DNA from: Streptomyces sp. FIT100
Lineage (GTDB): Bacteria; Actinomycetota; Actinomycetes; Streptomycetales; Streptomycetaceae
DNA length: 64,000 nucleotides
Assembly (NCBI RefSeq): GCF_024584805.1
Contig: NZ_CP075715.1
Location: forward strand, 3,096,026 to 3,160,025
Reading direction: 5' to 3'
Shown here: positions 1 to 7,965 of the stretch, piece after piece
Numbering within the stretch: the first letter of the stretch is position 1
How the letters are laid out: each line of letters opens with the position of its first letter
Translations under genes and position numbers: made by a program
The notes under the pieces: generated by a model
Databases searched by the model: none
What the model was told of the DNA's origin: nothing
The model's input: only the letters and a program-made list of their open reading frames with translations

Positions 1-1
1 C

Positions 2-634
2 GTACGCAGCCAGCTCCAGGATGAACTGCTGCGGCTCCAGCGGGAGTTGAACAAGACGATCGCCTTCGTCACCCATGACATCGACGAGGCCGTCCGCCTC
101 GGGGACCGCATCGCCGTCTTCCGCACCGGCGGCCACCTCGTCCAGTACGCCGAGCCCGCCGAGCTGCTGGCCCGCCCCGCGGACGAGTTCGTCGCGGACT
201 TCCTCGGCGCGGAGCGCGGGCTGAAGCTCCTGTCGCTGAGCACGCTCGCCGGTGTGCCGCAGGCGGAGGCCCCCGAGGGCGGCCGCTGGCGGCTCGTCCT
301 GGACGAGTCCGGCGCCCCGCTCGGCTGGCGCGACAACGATGCCATCCAGGACGCGCCGCCCCGCCCCGTGCGCCCGCTGCGCGACGGCGACTCGCTGCTC
401 TCCGCGCTGAACGAGTCGGTCGCGTCCCCGACGGGCCTCGTCGCCCGCGTCGACGCGGACGGCGTCCTCACCGGCGTCACGTCCCGCGACGACATCCACA
501 CCCACGCGGGCGCGGCCCACGCGAAGGCGGCGGTCGCGAAGGCCAAGGCCGCGAAGGACGCAGGCGCAAAGGCCGCAGACGGGAAGGGCGCCGCCGGGAA
601 GGGCGCGGCCGGGAAGGCGGCGGTCGCCCCATGA
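2..634 (+). CDS. Glycine betaine/choline-type ABC transporter ATP-binding protein (3' part)
   Basis: The gene is cut by the window edge; frame +2 is open from the first bases and ends at TGA 632-634. The visible part starts after the Walker B region. It holds the H-loop ([16 protein letters not shown]), then a regulatory tail with one CBS-like repeat ([21 protein letters not shown]), as in OpuCA/ProV ATPases of osmoprotectant importers. The protein energises two permeases encoded directly downstream, and its stop overlaps the next start (ATGA). The C-terminus is odd: about 40 residues of Ala/Lys/Gly repeats ([16 protein letters not shown]...) resembling a histone H1-type tail. The transporter class is firm. 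The substrate is inferred from the family. Confidence 0.85.
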   Translation, partial: VRSQLQDELLRLQRELNKTIAFVTHDIDEAVRLGDRIAVFRTGGHLVQYAEPAELLARPADEFVADFLGAERGLKLLSLSTLAGVPQAEAPEGGRWRLVLDESGAPLGWRDNDAIQDAPPRPVRPLRDGDSLLSALNESVASPTGLVARVDADGVLTGVTSRDDIHTHAGAAHAKAAVAKAKAAKDAGAKAADGKGAAGKGAAGKAAVAP

Positions 635-1281
635 GCGCCATGACCGTCGACTGGAGCTGGCTCGCCGACCACACCGGCGATCTCGCCACGCTGACCCTCA
701 CCCATCTCCAGGCCGCCCTGTCCGCCGTGTTCTTCGGGCTCGTCATCTCGCTGCCGCTCGCCGTGGTGGCCCACCGGATACGACCGCTGCGCGGGTTCCT
801 GCTCGGGCTGTCGAACGTGCTGTTCACGATCCCGTCCATCGCGGTGTTCGTGCTGCTGCTCCCGGTCTCCGGACTCACCCGCACCACCACCGTGACCGGG
901 CTGACGATCTACACCCTGGTGGTCCTGCTCCGGAACACCGTCGAGGGGCTCGACTCGGTCCCGGCGAGGACCAAGGAGGCGGCAAAGGCCATGGGCACCC
1001 GGCCGCTGCGCACCTTGCTCACCGTGGAGCTGCCGCTCGCCCTGCCCGTGATCATGGCCGGCGTGCGGATCGCGACCGTCATGTCCATCTCGCTCGTCAG
1101 CGTCGCCACGTACATCGGCGACGGCGGCCTCGGACAGCTCTTCACCGACGGTTTCCAGCGCGGCTTCCCCACCCCGGTCATCGCCGGAGTCGTCCTCACA
1201 CTGCTCCTCGCGCTGGCCGCGGACGCACTGCTGGTCGCCGTGCAGCACCTCCTCACCCCCTGGCGAAGGAAGCGGGCCTGA
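631..1281 (+). CDS. Glycine betaine/choline-type ABC transporter permease (first)
   Basis: This 216-residue membrane protein is of the OpuCB/ProW type. About five hydrophobic segments surround the conserved cytoplasmic EAA loop ([20 protein letters not shown], about residues 112-131), which docks on the ATPase. The ATG overlaps the stop of the ATPase gene (ATGA), so translational coupling is expected. A second permease follows two bases after its stop. Together they would form the membrane channel of a type I importer for compatible solutes or choline. Length and motif are normal. Substrate is inferred from the family only. Confidence 0.88.
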   Translation: MSAMTVDWSWLADHTGDLATLTLTHLQAALSAVFFGLVISLPLAVVAHRIRPLRGFLLGLSNVLFTIPSIAVFVLLLPVSGLTRTTTVTGLTIYTLVVLLRNTVEGLDSVPARTKEAAKAMGTRPLRTLLTVELPLALPVIMAGVRIATVMSISLVSVATYIGDGGLGQLFTDGFQRGFPTPVIAGVVLTLLLALAADALLVAVQHLLTPWRRKRA

Positions 1282-1282
1282 C

Positions 1283-1945
1283 GTGTACGAGCTCTTCAAG
1301 GACCTCGGCGCCTGGCTCACCAGCGGCGCCCAGTGGCAGGGCCCCGACGGAATCGCCCACCGGCTCGCCGAGCACCTCCAGTACTCGCTGCTCGCCACGC
1401 TCATCGCCGCCGCGATCGCACTGCCGGTCGGGCTGCTCATCGGACACACCGGCCGCGGCGCCTTCCTCGCCATCAACCTCGCCTCGTTCGGCCGTGCGCT
1501 GCCCACCGTCGGCCTGGTCGTGCTGGTCTTCCTGGCGGGCGGTCTCTCCATGACCCCGGTGTACGTGGCGCTGGTGGCGCTCGCCGTGCCGGCGATCGTC
1601 ACCAACACGTACGCCGGCATGACCGCCGTGGACCCGGAGGTGAAGGACGCCGCCCGCGGCCAGGGCATGCGCGGCCACCAGGTCCTCCTCCGCGTCGAAC
1701 TCCCGCTCGCGCTGCCGCTGATCATGACCGGGCTGCGCCTGGCGCTCATCCAGGTCGTGGCCACGGCCACCATCGCGGCGTACGTCAGCTTCGGCGGACT
1801 CGGCCGGTACGTCTTCGACGGGCTCGCCCAGCGCGACCTCGTCCAGGTGCTCGGCGGAGCGGTTCTCGTGGCGCTCGTCGCCGTCGTCCTCGACCTGGGC
1901 CTCTCCGCCCTGCACCGCGCCCTCTTCCGGCACCGCACCGCATAA
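1283..1945 (+). CDS. Glycine betaine/choline-type ABC transporter permease (second)
   Basis: This is a 220-residue OpuCD-type permease starting at GTG 1283, with GAAGGA about 12 bases upstream inside the preceding gene. It has several membrane segments and an EAA loop (VKDAARGQGMRGHQVLLRVE, about residues 115-134). It pairs with the preceding permease as a heterodimer. After its stop come about 28 bases of the original operon spacer and then an IS110 element, so the cognate binding-protein gene now lies some 1.47 kb away. Read-through from this operon has to cross the antisense transposase gene to reach it. Confidence 0.88.
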   Translation: MYELFKDLGAWLTSGAQWQGPDGIAHRLAEHLQYSLLATLIAAAIALPVGLLIGHTGRGAFLAINLASFGRALPTVGLVVLVFLAGGLSMTPVYVALVALAVPAIVTNTYAGMTAVDPEVKDAARGQGMRGHQVLLRVELPLALPLIMTGLRLALIQVVATATIAAYVSFGGLGRYVFDGLAQRDLVQVLGGAVLVALVAVVLDLGLSALHRALFRHRTA

Positions 1946-1993
1946 CCGCGCAAGGACAACCCCGTGACGCGTAAGGACATCCCAATCGTGTTG

Positions 1994-3190
1994 TCAAGGC
2001 GCGGACGTGACGGGAGGTGAAGCGTGATAGCACGCTCCGTCACGGATCATGGCCCACAGGACGTTGAGGCGCCGGCGGGCGAGAGCGAGCAGGGCCTGCT
2101 TGTGGCCCTTGCCTTCGCTCCGCTTTCGCCGGTAGTACGCCTTGGAGGCCGGGCATGCCGGCAGGCTGGCCATCGCCGAGAGGTACATGGCACGCAGCAG
2201 CCCGCGGTGATAGCGGCGGGGTCTGCGCAGGTTGCCGCTGACACGGCCGGAGTCACGAGGCTGCGGAGCCAGGCCGGCGAACCCGGCCAGGCGGTCGGCG
2301 CTGCCGAAGGCGTCCATGTCGCCGCCGGTCGTGGCGATGAACTCGGCCCCGAGTTTGGGCCCCATGCCGGGCAGGCTGAGGATCACCTCGGCGTGGGGAT
2401 GCTCGCGAAACCGGACCTCGATGAGGTCGTCGAGCTCGGCGATCTCTTCATCGAGGGCCATCACCCCCTTCGCGAGGCGGGCCACCATAGCTGCGGCCAG
2501 CGCCTCGCCAGGCAGTGCGGTCATCTGGGCCTGGGCCGCTTCCACGGCCATCTTTGCGACGGCGGCGGCACTGCGGACCTTGCGGTTCTTCAGCCAAGTC
2601 TCGATCCGCTGAGCGCCTGCACGGCGGATCGCAGCCGGAGTCTGATAGCCCCTCAGCAGCGTGACATGTCCCTTCTTCATGAGGTCCACGGAACGCTCCA
2701 ACGCTGGGAAGATCTCCAGAAGTTGTGCCCTCAGCCGGTTGATCTGCCGGGTGCGGTCAAAGACGACGTCCAGGCGCCGGGTGGTCAGCGTGCGCAGATC
2801 GACAGCCAGCTCGTCCCCGGGCCGCAGCACCCCCAGATCGCGGCGGACACGGGCCTGGTCCGCGATGACGAAGGCATCCCGCTCGTCCGTCTTTCCCTCA
2901 CCCCGGTAAGACGCCGAGGCCCGATGCACGGCAAGACCGGTGAGGTAGGTCATGGACTGGTCGTGCGAGAGCAGCAGCCCGATCAGCAGGGCGGCGCCGC
3001 CGTGGTTCAGATCGACCGCCCACAGCACGTCGGTGGATATCGCCAGGACATCCCCGATCAGCTCCAGCAGTTCGGACTCGTCATTCTCGACGCGGCGGGA
3101 CAGCAGCCGTTCGCCGTCCGTGTTGATCACCATCGCATGGTGGTGCGTCTTGCCGATGTCCACTCCGGCCCAGATCTCGGGCACGGTCAC
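1994..3190 (-). CDS. IS110-family transposase (bridge-RNA-guided DEDD recombinase)
   Basis: This 398-residue protein has the two-domain IS110 layout. The N-terminal RuvC-like DEDD domain shows GVDIGKTHHHAMV (about residues 9-21), WAVDLNHGG (about 58) and DERDAFVIADQAR (about 102). The C-terminal Transposase_20 domain carries SLPGMGPKLGAEFIATTGG, the GFAGLAPQPRDSG segment and a basic tail. Enzymes of this family recombine a circular donor with a target using a guide RNA made from the element's own end. GTG 3190 is listed as the start. GTG 3184 (MPEIWAGVDIG) has the better-spaced GGAGGTGACC and is more likely. The frame is intact, so the enzyme is probably active. Confidence 0.92.
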   Translation of the reverse strand: MTVPEIWAGVDIGKTHHHAMVINTDGERLLSRRVENDESELLELIGDVLAISTDVLWAVDLNHGGAALLIGLLLSHDQSMTYLTGLAVHRASASYRGEGKTDERDAFVIADQARVRRDLGVLRPGDELAVDLRTLTTRRLDVVFDRTRQINRLRAQLLEIFPALERSVDLMKKGHVTLLRGYQTPAAIRRAGAQRIETWLKNRKVRSAAAVAKMAVEAAQAQMTALPGEALAAAMVARLAKGVMALDEEIAELDDLIEVRFREHPHAEVILSLPGMGPKLGAEFIATTGGDMDAFGSADRLAGFAGLAPQPRDSGRVSGNLRRPRRYHRGLLRAMYLSAMASLPACPASKAYYRRKRSEGKGHKQALLALARRRLNVLWAMIRDGACYHASPPVTSAP

Positions 3191-3220
3191 CTCCGCCAGC
3201 TCGTCGTTACGTCAACCCAG

Positions 3221-3366
3221 CAGACGACCTCGCCGACGTTGTCCTATGCAGCGATCGAATCGCGTCTCCCAATTGGCGGTCGAGTCGTCGCGAGGCCCGA
3301 GGCGGCCATGTCCTTCAAGCCATCCAGCGGCTCACCCATGACAGCCATACCCCGGACCCCTGGGCC
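3221..3366 (-). ncRNA. Candidate IS110 bridge RNA (seekRNA) with readable guides
   Basis: This lies in the non-coding leader upstream of the transposase. Read on the minus strand, it has an outer stem GGCCC (3366-3362) with GGGCC (3298-3294) enclosing a target loop. The left guide is TCATGGG (3341-3335), the apical hairpin is GAGCC/GGCTT (3333-3329, 3321-3317) and the right guide is AAGGACA (3315-3309). A second stem, GACGAC/GTCGTC (3289-3284, 3228-3223), encloses a donor loop. Its left guide is ATTGGGA (3273-3267), its hairpin is GCGAT/ATCGC (3263-3259, 3255-3251) and its right guide is ATAGGACA (3247-3240). The first pair matches the flanking target and the second matches the element's own joined ends. 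RNA ends are not determined. Confidence 0.75.
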
Positions 3367-3420
3367 TCACCGATCTTACGAATGACCAGTTCAGACCCAC
3401 ATCAATAGATAGGACACCCC

Positions 3421-4359
3421 ATGAACCGACGCACCCTGCTCGGCGGACTGCTCGCCGCCGCCTCCGTCCCCGCGCTCGCCGCGTGCAGCAGTGGCATCAC
3501 CTCCCTCGAAGGCGAGGGCGGCACCCTCGGCGGCGGCGGATCGAGCAAGGACGGGCTCACCATCGGCACGGCCAACTTCACCGAGAACCAGATACTCGGC
3601 TTCCTGTACGCCGCCGTGCTCGGCGCGGCCGGCGTGAAGACGACGGTCCGCCCCAACCTCGGCACCCGCGAGATCCTCATCCCCGCCCTCAGGGGCGGCG
3701 ACATCGACCTCCTTCCCGAGTACCAGGGCGCGCTGCTCCACTACCTCGACCCGAAGGCGGAGGCCACCGAGGAGGGGGAGATGCAGAACGCCCTCGCTGT
3801 CGCCCTGCCGGCGGGCCTCCAGGTCCTTCCGTACGGCGCCGCCGAGGACTCCGACGCCTTCGCGGTCACCCGCGAGACCGCCGAGAAGTACGGCCTCAGG
3901 ACCCTCGCCGACCTCGCCCGGCAGAACGGCGAGCTGGTCATCGGCGCCGCGCCCGAGGTGAAGAAGCGCGTCGTCGGCGTCATCGGGCTGAAGGACGTGT
4001 ACGGCGTCGAGTTCAAGGAGTTCAAGTCCCTCGACTCCTCCGGACCGCTGGTGAAGGGCGCGCTGAAGAAGGGCGACGTGGACGTCGCGAACCTCTTCAC
4101 CACCGACACCGACATCAAGGCCGAGGGCTGGGTCGTCCTGGAGGACCCCAAGAACCTCGTCCCGGGCCAGCACGTCGTCCCGCTGATCGCCGACCGCAAG
4201 GCCGACTCCACCGTCCGCAAGGCCCTCGCCCGCCTCGGCAACGCGCTCACCACCGAGGCGCTCACCGAGCTCAACCGCCAGGTCGACAAGGACAAGAAGG
4301 ACCCGGAGGACGTCGCGAACGCCTGGGCCGAAGCCAACGGCCTGACGAAAAGGGCCTGA
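3421..4359 (+). CDS. Glycine betaine/choline-type substrate-binding lipoprotein
   Basis: This is a 312-residue exported protein. The N-terminus (MNRRTLLGGLLAAASVPALA) is a signal peptide followed by the lipobox LAACSSG, so it should be lipid-anchored outside the membrane. The rest is an OpuAC-type periplasmic-binding fold (LTIGTANFTENQILGFLY, then GDIDLLPEYQGALLHYLDP), which binds quaternary ammonium compounds for the upstream permease pair. The IS110 element ends immediately before it but leaves AGGACACCCC in front of the ATG, so the ribosome site is kept. Expression now depends on read-through or on a promoter within the IS end. Confidence 0.9.
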   Translation: MNRRTLLGGLLAAASVPALAACSSGITSLEGEGGTLGGGGSSKDGLTIGTANFTENQILGFLYAAVLGAAGVKTTVRPNLGTREILIPALRGGDIDLLPEYQGALLHYLDPKAEATEEGEMQNALAVALPAGLQVLPYGAAEDSDAFAVTRETAEKYGLRTLADLARQNGELVIGAAPEVKKRVVGVIGLKDVYGVEFKEFKSLDSSGPLVKGALKKGDVDVANLFTTDTDIKAEGWVVLEDPKNLVPGQHVVPLIADRKADSTVRKALARLGNALTTEALTELNRQVDKDKKDPEDVANAWAEANGLTKRA

Positions 4360-4403
4360 GACGCCGGTGACCCGGAACACCGGGAACAGGGGGGATAGCC
4401 CCA

Positions 4404-4440
4404 CTGACAGTCCCGTCCCCCGTGCCTACCCTGTGGAGCA
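4404..4440 (+). promoter_or_regulatory. Sigma-70-type promoter producing a leaderless mRNA
   Basis: CTGACA (4404-4409), a 17-base spacer and TACCCT (4427-4432) form a near-consensus housekeeping promoter. The expected start site falls on the A of the ATG at 4440. There is no usable Shine-Dalgarno sequence, so the transcript is predicted to be leaderless. Confidence 0.65.
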
Positions 4441-4868
4441 TGGAAGCCCCCGACCATGAGCTCACCAAGGAGCTCGACGCCACCCTCCAGGCCCGCCGCG
4501 AGCTGGGCACGGAGTACGAATCCGCGCTCATCGAGTCCTTCCTGGAGAAGGTCGAGCAGCGCCTGGACGCCACGGTCGACCGCCGCGTCCGGCGCCATCT
4601 GGCCGAGCAGCAGATGTCAGCGGCGCGGGGAGGGCGCCCCGGACGGCCGGGCGGCGAAGGGGGCGACAGCTTCGGTGACCGCTTCGGCTTCGGGATCGTC
4701 TCGATGATCCTCGCCGTGCCCCTGTCGGCGATCGGTGCGGTCAACGCCGGCATCGAGGGCCTGGTCGTCAGCTGGGCGGGCATCGTCGGGGTCAACGCGG
4801 TGCACGCGTTCCGCGACCGGATCCGTTTCTCCAGGCGGCCGAAGCCGCAGTCCGACTGGGAGGAGTGA
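4440..4868 (+). CDS. Conserved membrane-anchored hypothetical protein
   Basis: This 142-residue protein is found by its leaderless-type start (ATG seven bases after a -10 box). The first 65 residues are charged and probably helical, with a coiled-coil look (ESFLEKVEQRLDATVDRRVRRHLAEQ divided by Arg/Glu). A Gly/Pro/Arg linker follows, then a hydrophobic pair (FGIVSMILAVPLSAIGAV and a second segment to about residue 122), then a basic tail. I recognise it only as a type of integral membrane protein common in Streptomyces. No function can be assigned. It stands alone between the ABC operon and a convergent gene. Confidence 0.75.
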   Translation: MEAPDHELTKELDATLQARRELGTEYESALIESFLEKVEQRLDATVDRRVRRHLAEQQMSAARGGRPGRPGGEGGDSFGDRFGFGIVSMILAVPLSAIGAVNAGIEGLVVSWAGIVGVNAVHAFRDRIRFSRRPKPQSDWEE

Positions 4869-5065
4869 GCGCCGGTCGCCCGCTCCGCCGCCGGTGTCGG
4901 CCGCGGCTTCGCGAAAGTGGTACGAGCGCGACACGTTGGCGCAGCACCCGCTTAACACGCGTCCGGCACATTGATGGGTGTCGGCGTCAAGGACCTCCGG
5001 AGCGGCTCCCGGACCTCCATGGACGCCCGGACGCGAGGCCGGCCCTGACCCGGACCGCGTCCCTC

Positions 5066-5120
5066 GCGGGGACCGCCGTCGTCCCGCCCCCCGGGTGACC
5101 GGGGGTGCGGCGGTCCCCGC
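5066..5120 (-). terminator. Hairpin terminator after cystathionine beta-synthase
   Basis: Perfect 13-bp arms (5066-5078 and 5108-5120) enclose a loop that itself contains a CCCCCGGG/CCGGGGG fold. It lies 42 bases beyond the stop of the minus-strand gene. There is no U-tract, as is usual in GC-rich actinobacteria. Confidence 0.6.
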
Positions 5121-5161
5121 GCACCACGTCCTCCCTGTGCTGCGGCTCGCCCGGGCCGCCG

Positions 5162-6550
5162 CTACTTGGTGGCGGTCCTCGCCAGGAACGACAGCAGGTC
5201 CTGCCTGCTCACCACGCCCGTGGGCTTGCCCTCGACCAGCACGATCGCCGCGTCCGCCGCGCCGAGCACGGACATCAGGTCGCCGACCGGCTCACCGGAG
5301 CCGACCTGCGGCAGCGGCGGGCTCATGTGCTTCTCCAGCGGGTCGCCCAGCGACGCCCGCTGGGTGAACAGCGCGTCCAGCAGTTCCCGCTCCACGACCG
5401 AGCCGATGACCTCGGCGGCCATCACGTCGGGGTGCCCTGCGCCCGGCTTGACGATCGGCATCTGCGAGACGCCGTACTCGCGCAGGACGTCGATGGCCTG
5501 GCCGACGGTCTCGTCGGGGTGCATGTGCACGAGCGAGGGCAGTCCGCCCTCCTTGTGCTGGAGCACCTCGCCGACCCGCGGCTCGTCGCCGGCCTGCTCC
5601 AGGAAGCCGTAGTCGTTCATCCACTCGTCGTTGAAGATCTTGGACAGATAGCCGCGGCCGCTGTCCGGGAGCAGCACGACCACGACGTCGTCCGGGCCGA
5701 GCCCCTCGGCCACGCGCAGCGCGGCGACGACCGCCATCCCGCAGGAGCCGCCGACCAGCAGGCCCTCCTCCTTGGCGAGGCGGCGGGTCATCTGGAAGGA
5801 GTCCTTGTCGGACACGGCGACGATCTCGTCGGTGACCGTCCGGTCGTAGGCGGTCGGCCAGAAGTCCTCACCGACGCCCTCGACGAGGTACGGCCGGCCG
5901 GAGCCGCCGGAGTAGACGGAGCCCTCGGGGTCCGCGCCGACGATGCGGACGGTGTCGCCGCTGACCTCCCTGAGGTAGCGGCCGGTGCCGGAGATGGTGC
6001 CGCCGGTGCCGACACCCGCGACGAAATGGGTGATTTTCCCGTCGGTCTGCTTCCACAGTTCGGGACCGGTGGTCTCGTAGTGCGAACGCGGGTTGTTCGG
6101 GTTGGAGTACTGGTCCGGCTTCCAGGCGCCCGGCGTCTCACGGACGAGCCGGTCCGAGACGTTGTAGTAGGAGTCCGGGTGCTCGGGGTCGACGGCGGTC
6201 GGGCAGACCACGACCTCGGCGCCGTACGCACGCAGCACGTTGATCTTGTCCGTGGACACCTTGTCGGGGCAGACGAAGATGCACTTGTAGCCCTTCTGCT
6301 GGGCCACGATGGCGAGGCCGACACCCGTGTTGCCGCTCGTCGGCTCCACGATCGTGCCGCCCGGCTGGAGCTGTCCGCTCTGCTCGGCCGCCTCGATCAT
6401 GCGCAGGGCGATGCGGTCCTTCACCGATCCGCCGGGGTTGAAGTACTCGACCTTGGCGAGGACGGTCGCCTGAATGCCCGCGGTCACGCTGTTCAGCTTC
6501 ACCAGCGGGGTATTGCCAACCAGACTGATCATCGAGTCGTGGAATTGCAC
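5162..6550 (-). CDS. cbs: Cystathionine beta-synthase with C-terminal CBS domains
   Basis: This 462-residue PLP enzyme of the cysteine synthase/CBS fold would condense serine (or O-acetylserine) with homocysteine to cystathionine in transsulfuration. The PLP lysine is in GGSVKDRIA (K44). The phosphate or substrate loop is EPTSGNTGVG (about 69-78) and the glycine-rich cofactor loop is GVGTGGTISGTGRYL. From about residue 340 there are two CBS repeats (HPDETVGQAIDVLREYGVSQ and VLVEGKPTGVVSRQDLLSFL), the regulatory module that tells this protein from plain cysteine synthase. It starts at GTG 6550 with GGAG eight bases upstream. It is divergent from the SGNH hydrolase gene. Confidence 0.93.
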   Translation of the reverse strand: MQFHDSMISLVGNTPLVKLNSVTAGIQATVLAKVEYFNPGGSVKDRIALRMIEAAEQSGQLQPGGTIVEPTSGNTGVGLAIVAQQKGYKCIFVCPDKVSTDKINVLRAYGAEVVVCPTAVDPEHPDSYYNVSDRLVRETPGAWKPDQYSNPNNPRSHYETTGPELWKQTDGKITHFVAGVGTGGTISGTGRYLREVSGDTVRIVGADPEGSVYSGGSGRPYLVEGVGEDFWPTAYDRTVTDEIVAVSDKDSFQMTRRLAKEEGLLVGGSCGMAVVAALRVAEGLGPDDVVVVLLPDSGRGYLSKIFNDEWMNDYGFLEQAGDEPRVGEVLQHKEGGLPSLVHMHPDETVGQAIDVLREYGVSQMPIVKPGAGHPDVMAAEVIGSVVERELLDALFTQRASLGDPLEKHMSPPLPQVGSGEPVGDLMSVLGAADAAIVLVEGKPTGVVSRQDLLSFLARTATK

Positions 6551-6713
6551 CGTAAGTCTCCGGGATCTCCGTAGTGGTTCCGTCAGCGTATGCGCATCCG
6601 GGGTGAGATTGGGCGACGGCCATTACGGGGCAGTTACGTCTTGTACGGCAGCGGTCGCAGGACGGCGTCGGTACGGGAGCAGGGCAGCACGGCTACGCGG
6701 AGGTGCGGAGACG

Positions 6714-7763
6714 GTGTCGAGGGCGAGGGTGGCGCGGCGTATCGCCGCCGGCGCGGCATACGGCGGCGGCGGAATCGGCCTGCTCGGAGCGGCGGCGGTG
6801 GGAGTGGTGCTGGCCGAGGTGCAGCTGGCGAAGCGGTCCGTGGGCGGCGGCTCGGCCCCGCTGCCGCCCGTCCCCGACGGGCTGTACGGGACGGCTTACG
6901 GCCTCGCGGACCCGCTGCGGCTCGCCCTCCTGGGCGACTCGACCGCGGTCGGCCAGGGCGTGCGCCGGGCCGGGCACACCCCGGGGGCGCTGCTGGCGTC
7001 GGGGCTCGCGGCGGTGGCGGAACGGCCGGTGGAGCTGCGGATCGTGGCCGAGCCCGGCGCCAGGTCCGACGACCTGGAGCGGCAGACCGGGCTGGCGCTG
7101 ACGGATCCCGGCCGGGCCCCGGACGTCTGCGTGATCATGGTCGGCGCGAACGACGTCACCCACCGGATGGCGCCGACCCAGTCGGTGCGCCATCTGTCGG
7201 CATCGGTGCGGCAGCTGCGCACGGCGGGCGCGGAGGTGGTGGTGGGCACCTGCCCCGATCTCGGCACCATCGAGCCGGTGTACCAGCCGCTGCGATGGCT
7301 CGCGCGCCGGGTGTCGCGCCAGCTCGCGGCCGCCCAGACGATCGTCGTGGTCGAGCAGGGCGGCCGCACCGTGTCGCTGGGCGACCTGCTGGGGCCGGAG
7401 TTCGAGGCGAACCCCCGCGAGATGTTCGGCGCGGACAACTACCACCCGTCGGCCGAGGGCTATGCGACGGCGGCGATGGCGATGCTGCCGACGCTGTGCG
7501 CCGTGCTCGGCCTGTGGCCGGAGACCGACCGGCTGGACGCCGACCGCGACGAGGGCATGCTGCCGGTCGCGAAGGCCGCGGCAGAGGCGGCGGCGGAGGC
7601 CGGCACCGAGGTCACGGGCGCCCGCGCCCCCTGGGCGCTGCTCAAGCACCGCCGCCGGCGCCGTCTGCCGGCCCCGGTCACGGCGGAGCCCGCCCCCACC
7701 CCGGACCGCGGGCCCGCCCCCGCGCCCGAGGCGAGCCCCGCCGAGATCCGCGGCTCGGACTGA
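6714..7763 (+). CDS. SGNH/GDSL-family hydrolase with N-terminal membrane anchor
   Basis: This is a 349-residue protein starting at GTG 6714 (VSRARVARRIAAG), with GGAGG ten bases upstream. A hydrophobic segment (GIGLLGAAAVGVVLAEVQL, about residues 20-40) probably anchors it. The hydrolase core carries block I GDSTAVGQG (catalytic Ser), block III VGANDVT (oxyanion Asn) and block V ADNYHPSAEGYA (Asp/His), the full SGNH set. The C-terminal 90 residues are Ala/Glu-rich and then Pro-rich and look disordered. The substrate is unknown; esterase or lipase activity on surface acyl groups is an inference. The intergenic gap to the divergent CBS gene is 163 bases. Confidence 0.85.
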   Translation: MSRARVARRIAAGAAYGGGGIGLLGAAAVGVVLAEVQLAKRSVGGGSAPLPPVPDGLYGTAYGLADPLRLALLGDSTAVGQGVRRAGHTPGALLASGLAAVAERPVELRIVAEPGARSDDLERQTGLALTDPGRAPDVCVIMVGANDVTHRMAPTQSVRHLSASVRQLRTAGAEVVVGTCPDLGTIEPVYQPLRWLARRVSRQLAAAQTIVVVEQGGRTVSLGDLLGPEFEANPREMFGADNYHPSAEGYATAAMAMLPTLCAVLGLWPETDRLDADRDEGMLPVAKAAAEAAAEAGTEVTGARAPWALLKHRRRRRLPAPVTAEPAPTPDRGPAPAPEASPAEIRGSD

Positions 7764-7841
7764 CGCCGGGCTGCTGGGGCGCGGCCCGGACGCCCGGACC
7801 CGCTCCGGACGCGGCCCGGCCCGACCCGAGCCGACCCGCCG

Positions 7842-7855
7842 TAAGCGGGCGCTTA
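7842..7855. promoter_or_regulatory. Perfect palindrome, probable TetR-family operator
   Basis: TAAGCGGGCGCTTA is a perfect 6-2-6 palindrome about 110 bases upstream of the thiolase start. AAGCG/CGCTT half-sites of this form are typical of TetR-family regulators of acyl-CoA metabolism. The regulator is not in the window. The role is inferred. Confidence 0.45.
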
Positions 7856-7965
7856 GAAAAGAGGCCCGCATCACACGGTCCGTACGGTGACCCACGCGAT
7901 ACGTAGGGGTAACTTCCCAGACAGTCCTCCCAGACCGCCCGCCCCGAACCACCCCAGGAGCCGTG

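Larger units (their letters stand above)
1974..3416 (-). mobile_element. IS110-family insertion sequence inserted in the ABC operon
   Basis: A DEDD transposase gene and a 220-base non-coding leader lie between two copies of AGGACA (1974-1979 and 3411-3416). With one copy removed, the flanks rejoin into a normal spacer in which AGGACA plus CCCC sits directly before the ATG of the lipoprotein gene. The element is therefore about 1.43 kb and is oriented on the minus strand. On that strand the shared motif is TGTCCT. Its CT could be the crossover dinucleotide, as in IS621. No terminal inverted repeats are obvious, as expected for the IS110 subgroup. The exact ends cannot be resolved within the 6-base repeat. 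The insertion is clean, with no sign of decay. Confidence 0.88.

Noticed and set aside
4869..5065. Small gene or RNA between the leaderless membrane-protein gene and cystathionine beta-synthase
   Set aside because: Possible frames lack start signals and motif content. Only the terminator hairpin at 5066-5120 is supported.
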